Shown here: one piece after another, positions 9,458-19,148 of the stretch | Layout of the letters: the number at the start of each line of letters is the position of its first letter | Position numbering within the stretch: the stretch's first letter is position 1 | DNA from: Rhodanobacteraceae bacterium ZG21-1 | GTDB lineage: Bacteria > Pseudomonadota > Gammaproteobacteria > Xanthomonadales > Rhodanobacteraceae | NCBI GenBank assembly: GCA_021390615.1 | Contig: JAJEJU010000024.1 | Coordinates: 558,001 to 622,000, forward strand | DNA length: 64,000 nt | Reading direction: 5' to 3' | Position numbers and translations under genes: made by a program | The notes under the pieces: model-generated | Told to the model about the DNA's origin: nothing | The model's database searches: none | Seen by the model: the letters and a program-made list of their open reading frames with translations, nothing else

Positions 9458-11298
9458 GCGCAGCCACTATGCGCATTGCCCTGGTCGGCAATCCGAACTG
9501 CGGCAAGACGGCGCTGTTCAACCAGCTCACCGGCGGCCGGCAGAAGGTGGCCAACTACGCCGGCGTCACCGTGGAGCGCAAGGAAGGCCGCTTCACCGCG
9601 CCCTCCGGCCGCATGCTGCAGATTCTCGATCTGCCCGGCACCTACAGCTTCGATGCGACCAGCCCGGACGAGCAGATCACCCGCGACGTGCTGGAAGGCA
9701 ATTACCCGGGCGAGCAGGCGCCCGACTTGATCGTCTGCGTGGCCGACGCCACCAACCTGCGCCTGCATCTGCGCTTCGTGCTCGAGGTGCGGCGGCTCGG
9801 CCGGCCGGTGGTGCTGGCTTTGAATATGATGGACGCGGCGCGCCAGCGCGGCATCGTCATCGACGTGCCGGAACTGCAGCGTCGGCTCGGCATGCCGGTG
9901 GTGGAAACGGTGGCGGTGAAGCGCGGCGGCGCGCAGGCGCTGATCGCACAGGTCGACGGCGAGGTGCCCGCGGCGGCGCCGGCGCAGCCCGACGATCCGC
10001 TCAGCCGCGCCGACCTGCACGCGCAGGTGCGCGAGCTGCTGGCGGCCACGGTGAGCATGCCGCGGGCCACCGCCGCGATCGACGACGCGCTGGACCGCTG
10101 GGCGCTGCATCCGGTGTTCGGCCTGGCGATCCTGGCGGCGGTGATGTTCCTGGTGTTCCAGGCAGTCTATGCGGCCGGCAAGCCGATGAGTGACCTGATC
10201 GGCGACGGCTTCGCCTGGCTCGGCGGACACGCCGCGGCCGGCCTGCCGGAAGGGCCGCTGAAAGGCCTGATTGTCGACGGCGTGTTCGCCGGCATGGGCA
10301 CGGTGCTCGGCTTCCTGCCCGAGATCCTGGTGCTGTTCTTCTTCATCCTGATGCTGGAAGAGTCCGGCTATCTGCCGCGCGCGGCCTTCCTGCTCGACCG
10401 GCTGATGCTCTCGGTGGGGCTGACCGGCCGTTCGTTCATCCCGCTGCTGTCCAGCTTCGCCTGCGCGATCCCCGGCATCATGGGCACGCGCAGCATCACC
10501 GATCCGCGCGACCGCCTCACCACCATTCTGGTGGCGCCGCTGATGACCTGCTCGGCGCGGCTGCCGGTGTATGCGCTGCTGATCGGCGCCTTCATCCCGC
10601 TGCGCCGTGTGTTCGGCATATTCAACCTGCAGGGGCTGGTGCTGTTCGCGCTGTACCTGGCCGGCATCGTCGGCGCGATGGCGGTGGGCTGGACGATCAA
10701 GCGCATGCGCCGCGACCGCAGCGAGCACGCGCTGCTGATGGAACTGCCGTCCTATCGCCTGCCCAAGCCGCGCGACGTGGCGATCGGCCTGTGGGAGCGC
10801 GGCATGGTGTTCCTGAAGCGGCTGACCGGAGTGATCCTGGCGCTGACCGTGCTGATGTGGTTCATCTCCACCTTCCCGTCGCCGCCGGCCGGCGCCACCG
10901 GCCCGGCGATCGACTACAGCTTCGCCGGCTACATCGGCCGCGGGCTGACCTACATCTTCGCGCCGCTGGGCTTCAACTGGCAGATCAGCCTCTCGCTGAT
11001 CCCGGCCTTCGCCGCGCGCGAGACTGCAGTGGCGGCGCTGGCCACCGTGTATGCGGTCGCCGGCGGCGAAGCGGACAGCGCCGGCCTCAGCCATGCGCTG
11101 GCCGCCAATTTCTCGCTGGCCAGTGCCTTGTCCCTGCTGGTGTGGTTCGCCTTCGCGCCGCAGTGCATGTCCACCCTGGCGGTGATCCGCCGCGAGACGC
11201 GCTCCTGGCGCAACGTGGCGATCGCCTTCGGCTACATGTTTGCGGTGGCCTACGTCGCCGCGTTCGCCACCTATCAGATCACCAGGGCGCTGACATGA
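9454..11298 (+). CDS. feoB: Ferrous iron transporter B
   Basis: 614-residue inner-membrane GTPase transporter importing Fe(II). The N-terminal G domain shows G1 GNPNCGKT (12-19), G3 DLPGTYS and G4 NMMD; then comes a helical linker and a C-terminal core of about eight membrane helices with the Gate motifs around FFFILMLEESGYLPR and SFACAIPGIMGTR. It is shorter than E. coli FeoB, mostly at the C-terminus. It is the second gene of a three-gene operon: 4-bp overlap with feoA, and its TGA overlaps the ATG of the next small gene. Regulation by Fur is inferred from the upstream box. Confidence 0.97.
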   Translation: MSAATMRIALVGNPNCGKTALFNQLTGGRQKVANYAGVTVERKEGRFTAPSGRMLQILDLPGTYSFDATSPDEQITRDVLEGNYPGEQAPDLIVCVADATNLRLHLRFVLEVRRLGRPVVLALNMMDAARQRGIVIDVPELQRRLGMPVVETVAVKRGGAQALIAQVDGEVPAAAPAQPDDPLSRADLHAQVRELLAATVSMPRATAAIDDALDRWALHPVFGLAILAAVMFLVFQAVYAAGKPMSDLIGDGFAWLGGHAAAGLPEGPLKGLIVDGVFAGMGTVLGFLPEILVLFFFILMLEESGYLPRAAFLLDRLMLSVGLTGRSFIPLLSSFACAIPGIMGTRSITDPRDRLTTILVAPLMTCSARLPVYALLIGAFIPLRRVFGIFNLQGLVLFALYLAGIVGAMAVGWTIKRMRRDRSEHALLMELPSYRLPKPRDVAIGLWERGMVFLKRLTGVILALTVLMWFISTFPSPPAGATGPAIDYSFAGYIGRGLTYIFAPLGFNWQISLSLIPAFAARETAVAALATVYAVAGGEADSAGLSHALAANFSLASALSLLVWFAFAPQCMSTLAVIRRETRSWRNVAIAFGYMFAVAYVAAFATYQITRALT

Positions 11299-11594
11299 GC
11301 ATGGGCCTGTGGGTGCAATACCTGGTGGTCGGCCTGCTGGTGCTGGCCAGCCTGCTGTACGCCTTGCGCAAGCTGGCGCCGCAGCTCACCAGCCGCTGGC
11401 TGGCCACTGCCTCGATCCGTCTGAATCAGCCGCAGCGCGCCGGTTGGGTGCGCGCGCTCGGGCGGCGCCTGCAGCCGGCGCAGGCCAGCGGCCATTGCGG
11501 CGATGGCTGCGATACCTGCGGCTCCTGCGGCCCCAAGCCTCCGGCGTCGGCCAATCAGGCGATGCCGCTGGAGTTCCGGCCGCGCCGCCGTTGA
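11295..11594 (+). CDS. Small Cys-rich membrane protein of the feo operon (DUF6587-like)
   Basis: 99-residue protein with one N-terminal membrane helix (about 5-24), a basic amphipathic region, and a C-terminal cysteine cluster CGDGCDTCGSC preceded by His. Four closely spaced cysteines could hold an iron or iron-sulfur centre, but this is inference. The ATG at 11295 overlaps the feoB stop. The position is that of feoC in enterobacteria, yet there is no winged-helix FeoC fold, so it is probably a lineage-specific third component. Confidence 0.82.
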   Translation: MSMGLWVQYLVVGLLVLASLLYALRKLAPQLTSRWLATASIRLNQPQRAGWVRALGRRLQPAQASGHCGDGCDTCGSCGPKPPASANQAMPLEFRPRRR

Positions 11595-11728
11595 GCGCGT
11601 TCACTTCGCGTTGAGCGGGGCGGACGTATCGCCGATTCGCCGACGGCGGCTCGACCCCAGGACATCCATCGCGCTGCATGCCGCAGCGCGCGATGTTCGG
11701 CGCGCTGCGGTGGATGCCGAGGCTCTGC

Positions 11729-12751
11729 TTAGTTCCAGGGCGTGCCGCCGTTGTAGTCGCTGCTCATGGTCGTTTCGAGCTGCGAAATGATGCTGCTGTT
11801 GGTGGTGACCAGGCCGAGCTCGCGGTTCTTGGTCAGCGAGGCGCTGGAGAAGTTCTCCGAACCCACGAAGGCCTTGACGCTGGAGGTGCCGTAGTCGGCG
11901 ACGATCGCCTTGGCGTGGATGTACAGCGCGGTGCTGTTGTCCGGATAGGTGCTCACGTTGGCGCCGGCGCTGGTGAGGTCGTCGAATTCGGAGCTGTAGT
12001 CGTTGTCGTCGTTGGTCATCACGATGGTGACCTGCACGCCGTTCTCGGCGGCATTCTCCAGCGCATCGACGATCGCGCTGTCGCTCATTTCCTCGTTTTC
12101 GACCAGCAGCGACTGCTTGGCGCCGTTGATGATGCTGAGCAGTTGGGTCTGCGAGTTGGTCGGGCTCCACACCAGGTCGTCGCCGGTGGGCGGCGTGACC
12201 TTGGCGTGCTTGAAGTCGGCATTGAAGGTGGTCTCGATCGCAGCGACGTCGTTGGCGTCGTTCTCGATCACCGCGAAGTCGCGCGTGGTGCTGTAGTAGC
12301 GGCTGGTGAGGTTGAGCGTCATGATCGCCGCCTGGGCGTTCGAGGTGCCCGCGTCGATCACGATCGACTTCTCGTGCGTCGCCTCGTAGGTGGTCCAGGC
12401 CCAGACCACGCTCACGCCGCAGCCGTTGAGCTGGTTGTAGGCCGCGGTGTTGTTGCTCTTCTCGTCGTTCACGTCGAGGATCACGCGCACCTTGATGCCG
12501 GCCGCGGCTTCCTGGCACAGCAGGCCGGAAGCATTGGTGTCGACCAGTTCGTACATGGTCATGTCGATGGTCGACTTGGCCAGCTTGATGAAGTTGTAGA
12601 TCGGGGTGAGACCCTGATCGGGCTCGACCACCAGGGTCTGCGTAGCGGTGGCCGCGGTGGCGCTCAGGCTGGCGCCCAGCGTGCCCAGGCAGAACAGCGC
12701 GGCCGTGAGGGTGTTTTTGGCAAACGAAGACAACCCGCAACGATGTTTCAT
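11729..12751 (-). CDS. Secreted phospholipase D-like protein (two HKD motifs)
   Basis: 340 residues. A Sec signal peptide spans about residues 1-33 (basic start, hydrophobic core, ATAATA before mature TQTLVV). Two PLD-family active sites are intact: H126-x-K128-x4-D133 in HEKSIVID and H279-x-K281-x4-D286 in HAKAIVAD, followed by FVGSENFSSAS. Two HKD motifs in one chain form a complete active site, so this is likely an exported phosphodiesterase; lipid versus nucleic-acid substrate cannot be decided. The start at 12751 has GGGAG upstream; an in-frame ATG at 13033 would add a 94-residue leader with no signal character. It is convergent with the feo operon. Confidence 0.9.
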   Translation of the reverse strand: MKHRCGLSSFAKNTLTAALFCLGTLGASLSATAATATQTLVVEPDQGLTPIYNFIKLAKSTIDMTMYELVDTNASGLLCQEAAAGIKVRVILDVNDEKSNNTAAYNQLNGCGVSVVWAWTTYEATHEKSIVIDAGTSNAQAAIMTLNLTSRYYSTTRDFAVIENDANDVAAIETTFNADFKHAKVTPPTGDDLVWSPTNSQTQLLSIINGAKQSLLVENEEMSDSAIVDALENAAENGVQVTIVMTNDDNDYSSEFDDLTSAGANVSTYPDNSTALYIHAKAIVADYGTSSVKAFVGSENFSSASLTKNRELGLVTTNSSIISQLETTMSSDYNGGTPWN

Positions 12752-13103
12752 GAGGTGCTCCCAAAGTCGAATGGATGGGCGGCTCGAAGATCTGTGCCGT
12801 GGATGTCCGCCGCTTCTTCCGAGCGGCGTCGGGCTGTCCGACTGCGTGGTGTCGCCCCCTCGACAAGCACCGGCGCGGCACAGCCTGGCGCCGATGACAG
12901 CCTTGTTTCGTGACGCTGATCTTTCCGATTTGCACGGCAAAATCCTGCGTTTACGCGTGATGCAGTTTTTTCTGATTTCGTGTGATCTGCGGCACGCTGG
13001 AATCGCGTAGAGATGCACAAGAACCTCGCGCACGATGTACGTCGCCGCTGGTTGCCAGCGGGGTCCGATGTGCGGCCGCGATGCTGCCTTGACCTGCGAA
13101 AGG
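12752..13103. other. Intergenic region upstream of the PLD-like gene
   Basis: 352 bp without a credible gene. It must contain the promoter of the PLD-like gene and the 3' flank of the J-domain gene. It is AT-richer than its surroundings near 12930-12980, but I could not pick a convincing -35/-10 pair or terminator. Confidence 0.5.
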
Positions 13104-14960
13104 CTAACGGCGCCGTGTTGGGGTCGACGTGGGCCGATCGCGTCTGAAGATCGATGGGCGGTTCTCGCGCTGGCGCGCGTCGATCATCCAGAACACAAAT
13201 GCCAGGCATGCCGGTAGCACCGGTACCATGAGCACTTGGATGAGGAAGCCGGCGGACAGTCCAAGCAGCAGCAGGCGTACCAGCGGATTTATGCTGCCGA
13301 GCTGTAACGGCGACTTGCTCCGCGCTTGTTCGCGCTGGAAGGCCAGCGGCACGAGCGGTACAAGCACTATCTGCGCGGCGATGGCATTACCGCTTGCGGC
13401 GTAAACGATCAGACCCAGCGCGATCATCATGGGAATGAACAGGAAGCGGGCCAGTGCATAGGGCCTGCCTGGCGTTTCGGGAGCGCGCTGCCAGAAATAA
13501 GCGAGCAGGTAGGCGAGATAACCGAGCCAGGCGGCGATCGCGATGCCTGCCAGCATCCATGGATCCAGCGGCTGGGTATGCGGTCCCCCCGAGTCGGGCG
13601 CCAGTTGGTTGAAGCGCACAGCCAGGCCGGCGCACAACAGCCCGAGCAGGCAGCGGACCACCCCGATCGCCACGCGAGGCAGCGAGATGCGCTCGCGATC
13701 GGAGGCGGCGATCCAGAAATCCACGGTCTTCGGGTCGAATACCTCATGCAGCCGCGCGGTCTGCCTGCCGCTGAGCTGGCGCAGAAAAACGCCCATCATG
13801 GTCGGCCATGTAGGGATCCAGCCGGCCAGTAACACGCGCCACCAGGCAAAGGGCCGCTGTGCGCAGCGCAGCAGCCGGCGCGTCATGGAAGTACTGCGCT
13901 CGGTTTGTGCGGATTGCCCGGCACGCGTCTGCTTGGACAGCGCTGCCGTGTTGCCGGGCTGCACCAGCCATTTGATCTGCAACCGCGTTGCAAGATCGCG
14001 CAACGCGGGTTGTGCGGCCCAAGGGTCGGTCTGGGGAAGCAACAGCTTGAGCAGCAAATGGGTGTGGCTTGCCGGCAGCGGTGGCGCTTCGCTCAATAGT
14101 CGTTCAAGCACGCGTCGGGCGAAATTCGCCTGGTCGGCCGCAGGCATCAGCATGCGTCCCACGCGAAGGTGCATATCCAGCTCGTCCAGACGCAGGCGGG
14201 GTGCCTGCAGGAGGAACCAATGGAAGAAGCGATCCCCAGCTGTTGGCGCCTCGTCGCGGTCCCAGGGCGAGGTGAGCCGGCCATCGGGCGACGCATAGCA
14301 GGGATAGTCCAGCGCATCGCTGGCGCGTGCCCGCTGCAAGGCCGAAAACTGTTCGTTCAGTTCGGTGCGCAGCGCGTGCAGCCGTATCGGATCGACACCG
14401 CTCGAGACCTGGTCGAAACCGAAGAACTGCAGCAAGGTGTCGAAACTGGCGCTGGCGACCGGCGGCGTGTGCTGGCCAAGCTGGTTCAGCACGATCTGGC
14501 CGGCCAGGCGCTTATGCTCCAGCGACCACAGTGCGGGTTGTTGATGCAGCCATGCCAGCAGGGACGCCGCATCGTTCCCGGTCAATCTTGGCGACAAATC
14601 ATGCAAGAAAGCAGCAGGTTGGAATGGCTCGCTTGGCGTCGCTGGTGCGGGTGCCTCCGCCGAGGGTTCGGCAGGCTCCGAGATGGGAGGCCTTGTCGTG
14701 GTCGATGCAACGGCAGACGCATTCGACGCAACAGCGGGCGCATTCGGTGCAGCGGTAGACGCATTCGACGCGACGGCCGGCGCGTTCTGCGCGTGGCGGC
14801 GGACCCAGGTCAAGGCCTGCTGGTACGCCGCATGCAGCTGCTGAAAGCCGGCCTCGTCTTCATCCGGCCGGATCGACTTGAGCATTTTCGCGTAGGCACG
14901 CTTCACCTCGCGCTCGTCGGCGTCCGGCCGCAGACCGAAGTAATCCAAAGGCGTGTTCAT
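13104..14960 (-). CDS. Membrane J-domain-like protein with RPD instead of HPD (DjlB/DjlC-like)
   Basis: 618 residues. Residues 1-50 have the J-domain outline (DYFGLRPDADEREVKRAYAK), but the tripeptide is R31-P32-D33 rather than His-Pro-Asp. A low-complexity Ala/Thr/Pro linker follows (about 60-110; its DNA holds a 42-bp direct repeat at 14719 and 14761), then a helical region and about six membrane helices in the last 200 residues. It lies 52 bp downstream of hscC on the same strand. In E. coli, HscC is served by the membrane J-like proteins DjlB and DjlC, so a dedicated HscC partner is the best reading. The missing His could alter or weaken ATPase stimulation. Confidence 0.82.
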   Translation of the reverse strand: MNTPLDYFGLRPDADEREVKRAYAKMLKSIRPDEDEAGFQQLHAAYQQALTWVRRHAQNAPAVASNASTAAPNAPAVASNASAVASTTTRPPISEPAEPSAEAPAPATPSEPFQPAAFLHDLSPRLTGNDAASLLAWLHQQPALWSLEHKRLAGQIVLNQLGQHTPPVASASFDTLLQFFGFDQVSSGVDPIRLHALRTELNEQFSALQRARASDALDYPCYASPDGRLTSPWDRDEAPTAGDRFFHWFLLQAPRLRLDELDMHLRVGRMLMPAADQANFARRVLERLLSEAPPLPASHTHLLLKLLLPQTDPWAAQPALRDLATRLQIKWLVQPGNTAALSKQTRAGQSAQTERSTSMTRRLLRCAQRPFAWWRVLLAGWIPTWPTMMGVFLRQLSGRQTARLHEVFDPKTVDFWIAASDRERISLPRVAIGVVRCLLGLLCAGLAVRFNQLAPDSGGPHTQPLDPWMLAGIAIAAWLGYLAYLLAYFWQRAPETPGRPYALARFLFIPMMIALGLIVYAASGNAIAAQIVLVPLVPLAFQREQARSKSPLQLGSINPLVRLLLLGLSAGFLIQVLMVPVLPACLAFVFWMIDARQRENRPSIFRRDRPTSTPTRRR

Positions 14961-15012
14961 GCGTGGCGGCGCGTCTGCATGGACGTCTGTGCGAAGCAGG
15001 GCGGGCGCAGAC

Positions 15013-16704
15013 TCACAACTGTTCCTCGAGTTCGTCCATGGCGCGCACGAAATTGTGCCGATGCTCGCCGATCATCCGTTCGTCCTGAGACTCCAGCGAC
15101 TGCCTGAACTGCATGATCCATTGCTGCAGCAGCGGCCGTGCGTCGAGGTGTTCCTCGTACATGCGCTCCGCGCGGGCGAGCAAGGCGAGGTTTTCCTGCT
15201 TTTCGCGCGGATGGATCTTCAACCCGGACAGCGCGGCAAGGCGCGCGCGGATCTCCGCTTCGCTCAGTGCGCCTGGATTTTGTTCCAGCACCAGTTCGTA
15301 GCGTGCCTCGCTGGACAGCGCGGTCGCCTCCACCTGCAGCACGCCGTTGATGTCGTAGGTGAAGCGCACGCTCACCTGGTTCTCGCCGATCGGGCGGGTC
15401 GGATTCAGCGGGATCTCCAGCTGGCCCAGCTTGATGTTGTGCGCCACCAGCGGGCTTTCGCCTTGGTAAACATTCAGCATCAGGGTTGCCTGGCGCTCGT
15501 GCATCGGGCCGTAAGTGCCCTCGCGGCTGATCGGCACCACGCTGTTGCGCTGGATCAACGGCGAGAACAGCCCGCTCTGCACGTGACCCTGGGCGTCGCG
15601 ATGTCCCACTTCCACGCCCAGTGTGTAGGGGCAGACGTCGGTAAGTACGATCTCCTCGAGCTTGGCGTCGCGGCGCTTCATGCCGGCCGCCACGCAGGCG
15701 CCCAGGCCGATCGCCTGGTCTGGATTCACGTGCCGCAGCGGCAGCTTGCCGAACATGCGCGCGATCAGCCGCGAGACCAGCGGCATGCGGCTGGCGCCGC
15801 CGACCAGCACGATCTCGTCGAGCTGGGCGGGCTGCAGCTTGGCGTCGCGCATGGCGCGTTCGAGCGGCGCGCGCATGCGCTGCATCAGCGGATCGGCCAT
15901 CTGCAGGAAGCGGTCCTGGTCGATCTTCCAGGCGATCGTCTGCTCGCCGAGCTGGCAGGTGAATTCGACTTCGCCCTGCTGGCTCAGCTCGCGCTTGACC
16001 GCTTCCAGCCGGCGCCGCAGCACGCCGAGTTCCTGCGGCGCCAGGCTTTTCGCGTCGAGCTTGTGCTCGGCCAGGCAGGCGGCCTGCAGCAGGTCGAGAA
16101 AGTCTTCGCCGCCGAGATAGTTGTCGCCGGCGCTGGCGTGGACTTCGATCACGCCGTCGAACAATTCCAGGATCGAGACGTCGAAGGTGCCGCCGCCCAG
16201 GTCGAACACCAGCACGCGGCTGTGGTCGCTGCGCTCCTGCAGGCCGTAGGCGAGCGCGGCGGCGGTGGGCTCGTTGATCAGGCGCTCGACGCGGATGCCG
16301 GCCAGCTCGCCGGCGGCGCGGGTGGCCTTGCGCTGGGTATCCGAGAAATAGGCAGGCACGCTGATCACCGCTTCCTGCACTTTCTCGCCCAGGGCGGCTT
16401 CGGCATCGGCGATCAGCGAGCGCAGCACCAGCGCCGACAGCTCCTCCGGGCGGAAGCTGCGCGTGCCCAGCCGCACCTCGCGCGACGCGCCCATCCAGCG
16501 CTTGAACGAGGCCACGCTGAGCGCCGGATGGCTGATCAGGCGATCGCGCGCCGCCTGGCCGACGATGATCTGCTCGTCGTCGCCGACGCTGACCACCGAA
16601 GGCGTCAGGTACTCGCCGAGCGCGTTGCGGAACAGCTCCGGCCCGGACTCGCCATAGCGCCCGACCAGCGAGTGCGTGGTGCCCAAATCGATACCGACGA
16701 TCAT
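15013..16704 (-). CDS. hscC: Hsp70-family chaperone HscC
   Basis: 563-residue Hsp70 homologue, shorter than DnaK. The nucleotide-binding domain has IVGIDLGTTHSLVGRYG at the N-terminus, VISVPAYFSDTQRKAT, FDLGGGTFDVSIL and VLVGGASRMPLV; the substrate-binding domain includes FSPLIQRNSVVP and ISREGTYGPMHE. Length, the short C-terminus and the downstream J-like gene all match the HscC (Hsc62) subfamily rather than DnaK or HscA. It lies 55 bp downstream of carboxylase beta on the same strand. Clients are unknown. Confidence 0.92.
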   Translation of the reverse strand: MIVGIDLGTTHSLVGRYGESGPELFRNALGEYLTPSVVSVGDDEQIIVGQAARDRLISHPALSVASFKRWMGASREVRLGTRSFRPEELSALVLRSLIADAEAALGEKVQEAVISVPAYFSDTQRKATRAAGELAGIRVERLINEPTAAALAYGLQERSDHSRVLVFDLGGGTFDVSILELFDGVIEVHASAGDNYLGGEDFLDLLQAACLAEHKLDAKSLAPQELGVLRRRLEAVKRELSQQGEVEFTCQLGEQTIAWKIDQDRFLQMADPLMQRMRAPLERAMRDAKLQPAQLDEIVLVGGASRMPLVSRLIARMFGKLPLRHVNPDQAIGLGACVAAGMKRRDAKLEEIVLTDVCPYTLGVEVGHRDAQGHVQSGLFSPLIQRNSVVPISREGTYGPMHERQATLMLNVYQGESPLVAHNIKLGQLEIPLNPTRPIGENQVSVRFTYDINGVLQVEATALSSEARYELVLEQNPGALSEAEIRARLAALSGLKIHPREKQENLALLARAERMYEEHLDARPLLQQWIMQFRQSLESQDERMIGEHRHNFVRAMDELEEQL

Positions 16705-16759
16705 GTCTGCCTTTTCCCCAATAACTTGCTTTCATGTGGCCCACGCGCAGCGGGCCCGG

Positions 16760-18367
16760 CTACATGCGGAACACGCCGTAGCGCTGCGGCTGGATCGGCG
16801 CGTTGAGCGAGGCGGAGATCGCCAGGCCGAGCACCCGCCGCGTGTCGGCCGGATCGATGATGCCGTCGTCCCACAGCCGCGCGCTGGCGTAGTAGGGATG
16901 GCCCTGACGCTCGTACTGCTCGCGGATCGGCGCCTTGAAGGTTTCTTCGTCCTCGGCGCTCCAGGTCTGCCCGGCCGCTTCGAGGCCGTCGCGCTTCACC
17001 GTGGCCAGCACCGACGCGGCCTGCTCGCCGCCCATCACGCTGATGCGCGCGTTCGGCCACATCCACAGGAACCTCGCGCCGTAGGCACGGCCGCACATGG
17101 CGTAGTTGCCGGCGCCGAAGCTGCCACCGATCACCACGGTGAACTTCGGCACGTGCGAGCAGGCCACCGCGGTGACCATCTTGGCGCCGTCCTTGGCGAT
17201 GCCGGCGTTTTCGTACTTGCGGCCGACCATGAAGCCGGTGATGTTCTGCAGGAACACCAGCGGCACGTTGCGCTGGTTGCACAGCTCGATGAAGTGCGCG
17301 CCCTTCAGGGCGCTCTCGGCGAACAGGATGCCGTTGTTGGCGATGATGCCGACCGGGTAGCCGTGGATGTGCGCGAAGCCGCACACCAGGGTCTTGCCGT
17401 AGCGCGCCTTGAACTCGTGGAACTCGGAGCCGTCGACGATGCGTGCGATCACCTCGCGGATGTCGAACGGGCGGCGCGTGTCCTGCGGGATCACGCCGTA
17501 CAGCTCTTCCGCGGCGAAGCGGGGCTCCAGCGGCGGACGTACGGCCAGCGGCACCTGCTTGCGCCGGTTCAAGCTGGCGATCACGTCGCGCGCGATCGAT
17601 AGCGCGTGTGCGTCGTTCTCGGCGAAATGGTCGGCCACGCCGGAAACGGACGTATGGACGTCCGCGCCACCCAGCGCTTCGGCATCGACCACCTCGCCGG
17701 TGGCGGCCTTCACCAGCGGCGGGCCGCCGAGGAAGATGGTGCCCTGCTCGCGCACGATGATGGTTTCGTCGCTCATCGCCGGCACATAGGCGCCGCCGGC
17801 GGTGCACGAGCCCATCACCACCGCGATCTGCGGAATGCCCAGGCCGGACATGCGCGCCTGGTTGTAGAAGATGCGCCCGAAGTGTTCCTTGTCCGGGAAC
17901 ACCTCGTCCTGCAGCGGCAGGAAGGCGCCGCCGGAATCGACCAGGTAGATGCAGGGCAGGTGGTTTTCCAGCGCGACTTCCTGGGCGCGCAGGTGCTTCT
18001 TCACGGTCATCGGGAAATAGGTGCCGCCCTTGACCGTGGCGTCGTTGGCGACCACCACCACCTCGTTGCCGTGCACACGGCCGATGCCGGTGATGATGCC
18101 GGCTGCCGGAGCCTGGCTGTCGTACATGCCGTGCGCGGCTAGCGGCGACAGCTCGAGGAAGGGCGACCCGGCATCGAGCAGGGCGCGGATGCGTTCGCGC
18201 GGCAGCAGCTTGCCGCGCGCGGCGTGCTTTTCGCGGGCCTTGGCGCCGCCGCCGTCGGCGTGGCGCGCCAGTTCCTGCCGCAGCTCGTCGACCAGGCCGC
18301 GCAACTGGCTGCTGCTGGCCTGGAATTCGGCGGAGCGGGGATCGATCTGGGTGGCGAGAACGCTCAT
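16760..18367 (-). CDS. liuB: Methylcrotonyl-CoA carboxylase, carboxyltransferase (beta) subunit
   Basis: 535-residue acyl-CoA carboxyltransferase that moves CO2 from biotin on the alpha subunit to 3-methylcrotonyl-CoA. Two crotonase-like halves are visible: the N-half with [20 protein letters not shown] and [18 protein letters not shown], and the C-half with [23 protein letters not shown] and the [18 protein letters not shown] glycine loop. Length and motifs fit MCC-beta better than propionyl-CoA carboxylase beta. The start at 18367 is supported by the family N-terminus ([13 protein letters not shown]). The partner alpha subunit is about 10 kb away on the same strand. Confidence 0.94.
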   Translation of the reverse strand: MSVLATQIDPRSAEFQASSSQLRGLVDELRQELARHADGGGAKAREKHAARGKLLPRERIRALLDAGSPFLELSPLAAHGMYDSQAPAAGIITGIGRVHGNEVVVVANDATVKGGTYFPMTVKKHLRAQEVALENHLPCIYLVDSGGAFLPLQDEVFPDKEHFGRIFYNQARMSGLGIPQIAVVMGSCTAGGAYVPAMSDETIIVREQGTIFLGGPPLVKAATGEVVDAEALGGADVHTSVSGVADHFAENDAHALSIARDVIASLNRRKQVPLAVRPPLEPRFAAEELYGVIPQDTRRPFDIREVIARIVDGSEFHEFKARYGKTLVCGFAHIHGYPVGIIANNGILFAESALKGAHFIELCNQRNVPLVFLQNITGFMVGRKYENAGIAKDGAKMVTAVACSHVPKFTVVIGGSFGAGNYAMCGRAYGARFLWMWPNARISVMGGEQAASVLATVKRDGLEAAGQTWSAEDEETFKAPIREQYERQGHPYYASARLWDDGIIDPADTRRVLGLAISASLNAPIQPQRYGVFRM

Positions 18368-18464
18368 GAGTGCACGGCCGTCGTTCGTAATAGAACGCGC
18401 ATGATAGCCGTCGTCGCCATCGCTTCGCATGATCCCGTGGCGCGGGGTGTTTGTTATCGATGAA

Positions 18465-18496
18465 ACAAAAAAGCGGCCGCCCGGAGGCGGCCGCTT
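18465..18496 (-). terminator. Rho-independent terminator of the Ala-rich lipoprotein gene
   Basis: Perfect 11-bp stem AAGCGGCCGCC (18471-18481 with 18486-18496) around a 4-nt loop, followed on the minus strand by a T-run (AAAAAA on the plus strand at 18467-18472). It lies about 26 bp beyond the lipoprotein stop. Confidence 0.92.
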
Positions 18497-18521
18497 CTAC
18501 GAACTCGACTCAAGGAGCGGA

Positions 18522-18974
18522 TCAGTGACCCGCGTTCGCGTCCTTGGAATCCTTCATGGCGTCCTTGGCCGCGTCCTTGGTGTTCTTCATCGCGTCCTTG
18601 GCGGCATCGGCAGCCTTGCCAGCCTGGTCGGCGGCGTTGGCGGCAGCCGTCTTGGCCTGGTCCACCGCGGCGGCCGGGGTGGCCGAGGTCGCAGCGGCAG
18701 CGGCAGCGTTGGCGGCCGTGGCGGCGGAGGCGGCAGCCTGCTGAGCCTGATCGGCAGCCTGGCCAGCGGCGGCAGCAGCGGCCTTGGCCTGGTCGGCACC
18801 CTGCTGGGTAGCCTGGTTCGGAGCCTGCGCGGCAGCCTGCTGGGCCTGGTCAGCGGACTGCTGAGCCTGGTCGGCGGACTTCTGCGCGTCCTGCGCGGAA
18901 TCCTGCGCGCCATTGCTGCAAGCCGCCAGCAGCGCGACGAGCGCGGAGGCGAGTAGGGTACGCGTCAACTTCAT
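18522..18974 (-). CDS. Ala/Gln/Lys-rich small lipoprotein
   Basis: 150-residue protein with signal peptide and lipobox LLAAC (Cys19). The mature chain is almost wholly Ala, Gln, Asp and Lys in heptad-like repeats (DQAQQSADQAQQAAA, later KDAAKDAMKDSKDA), predicting one long amphipathic helix or coiled coil much like Lpp/OprI-type envelope lipoproteins. The terminal KDANAGH is not the Lpp-type Lys end, so covalent peptidoglycan attachment is uncertain. It has its own strong terminator. Confidence 0.85.
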   Translation of the reverse strand: MKLTRTLLASALVALLAACSNGAQDSAQDAQKSADQAQQSADQAQQAAAQAPNQATQQGADQAKAAAAAAGQAADQAQQAAASAATAANAAAAAATSATPAAAVDQAKTAAANAADQAGKAADAAKDAMKNTKDAAKDAMKDSKDANAGH

Positions 18975-19148
18975 GGGTGAATCTCCTTTGCCGTGGAATG
19001 CCGTTTGGCGGCGTATTAATAACCTTTTCGCGACATTTACGCCACAGGTTCAGCCGCCAATCTTTCAGTACCCATTAAAAGGCCCCTGCTCCGATTGCAG
19101 ACAATCCATGCTCGTTCAAGCTGATTATCGCGCGAGTGTTGTGATGGT

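Noticed and set aside
14700-14800. Minisatellite or mobile repeat
   Set aside because: The 42-bp duplication lies in frame within the Ala/Thr-rich linker of the J-domain protein and is explained by slippage in low-complexity coding sequence.
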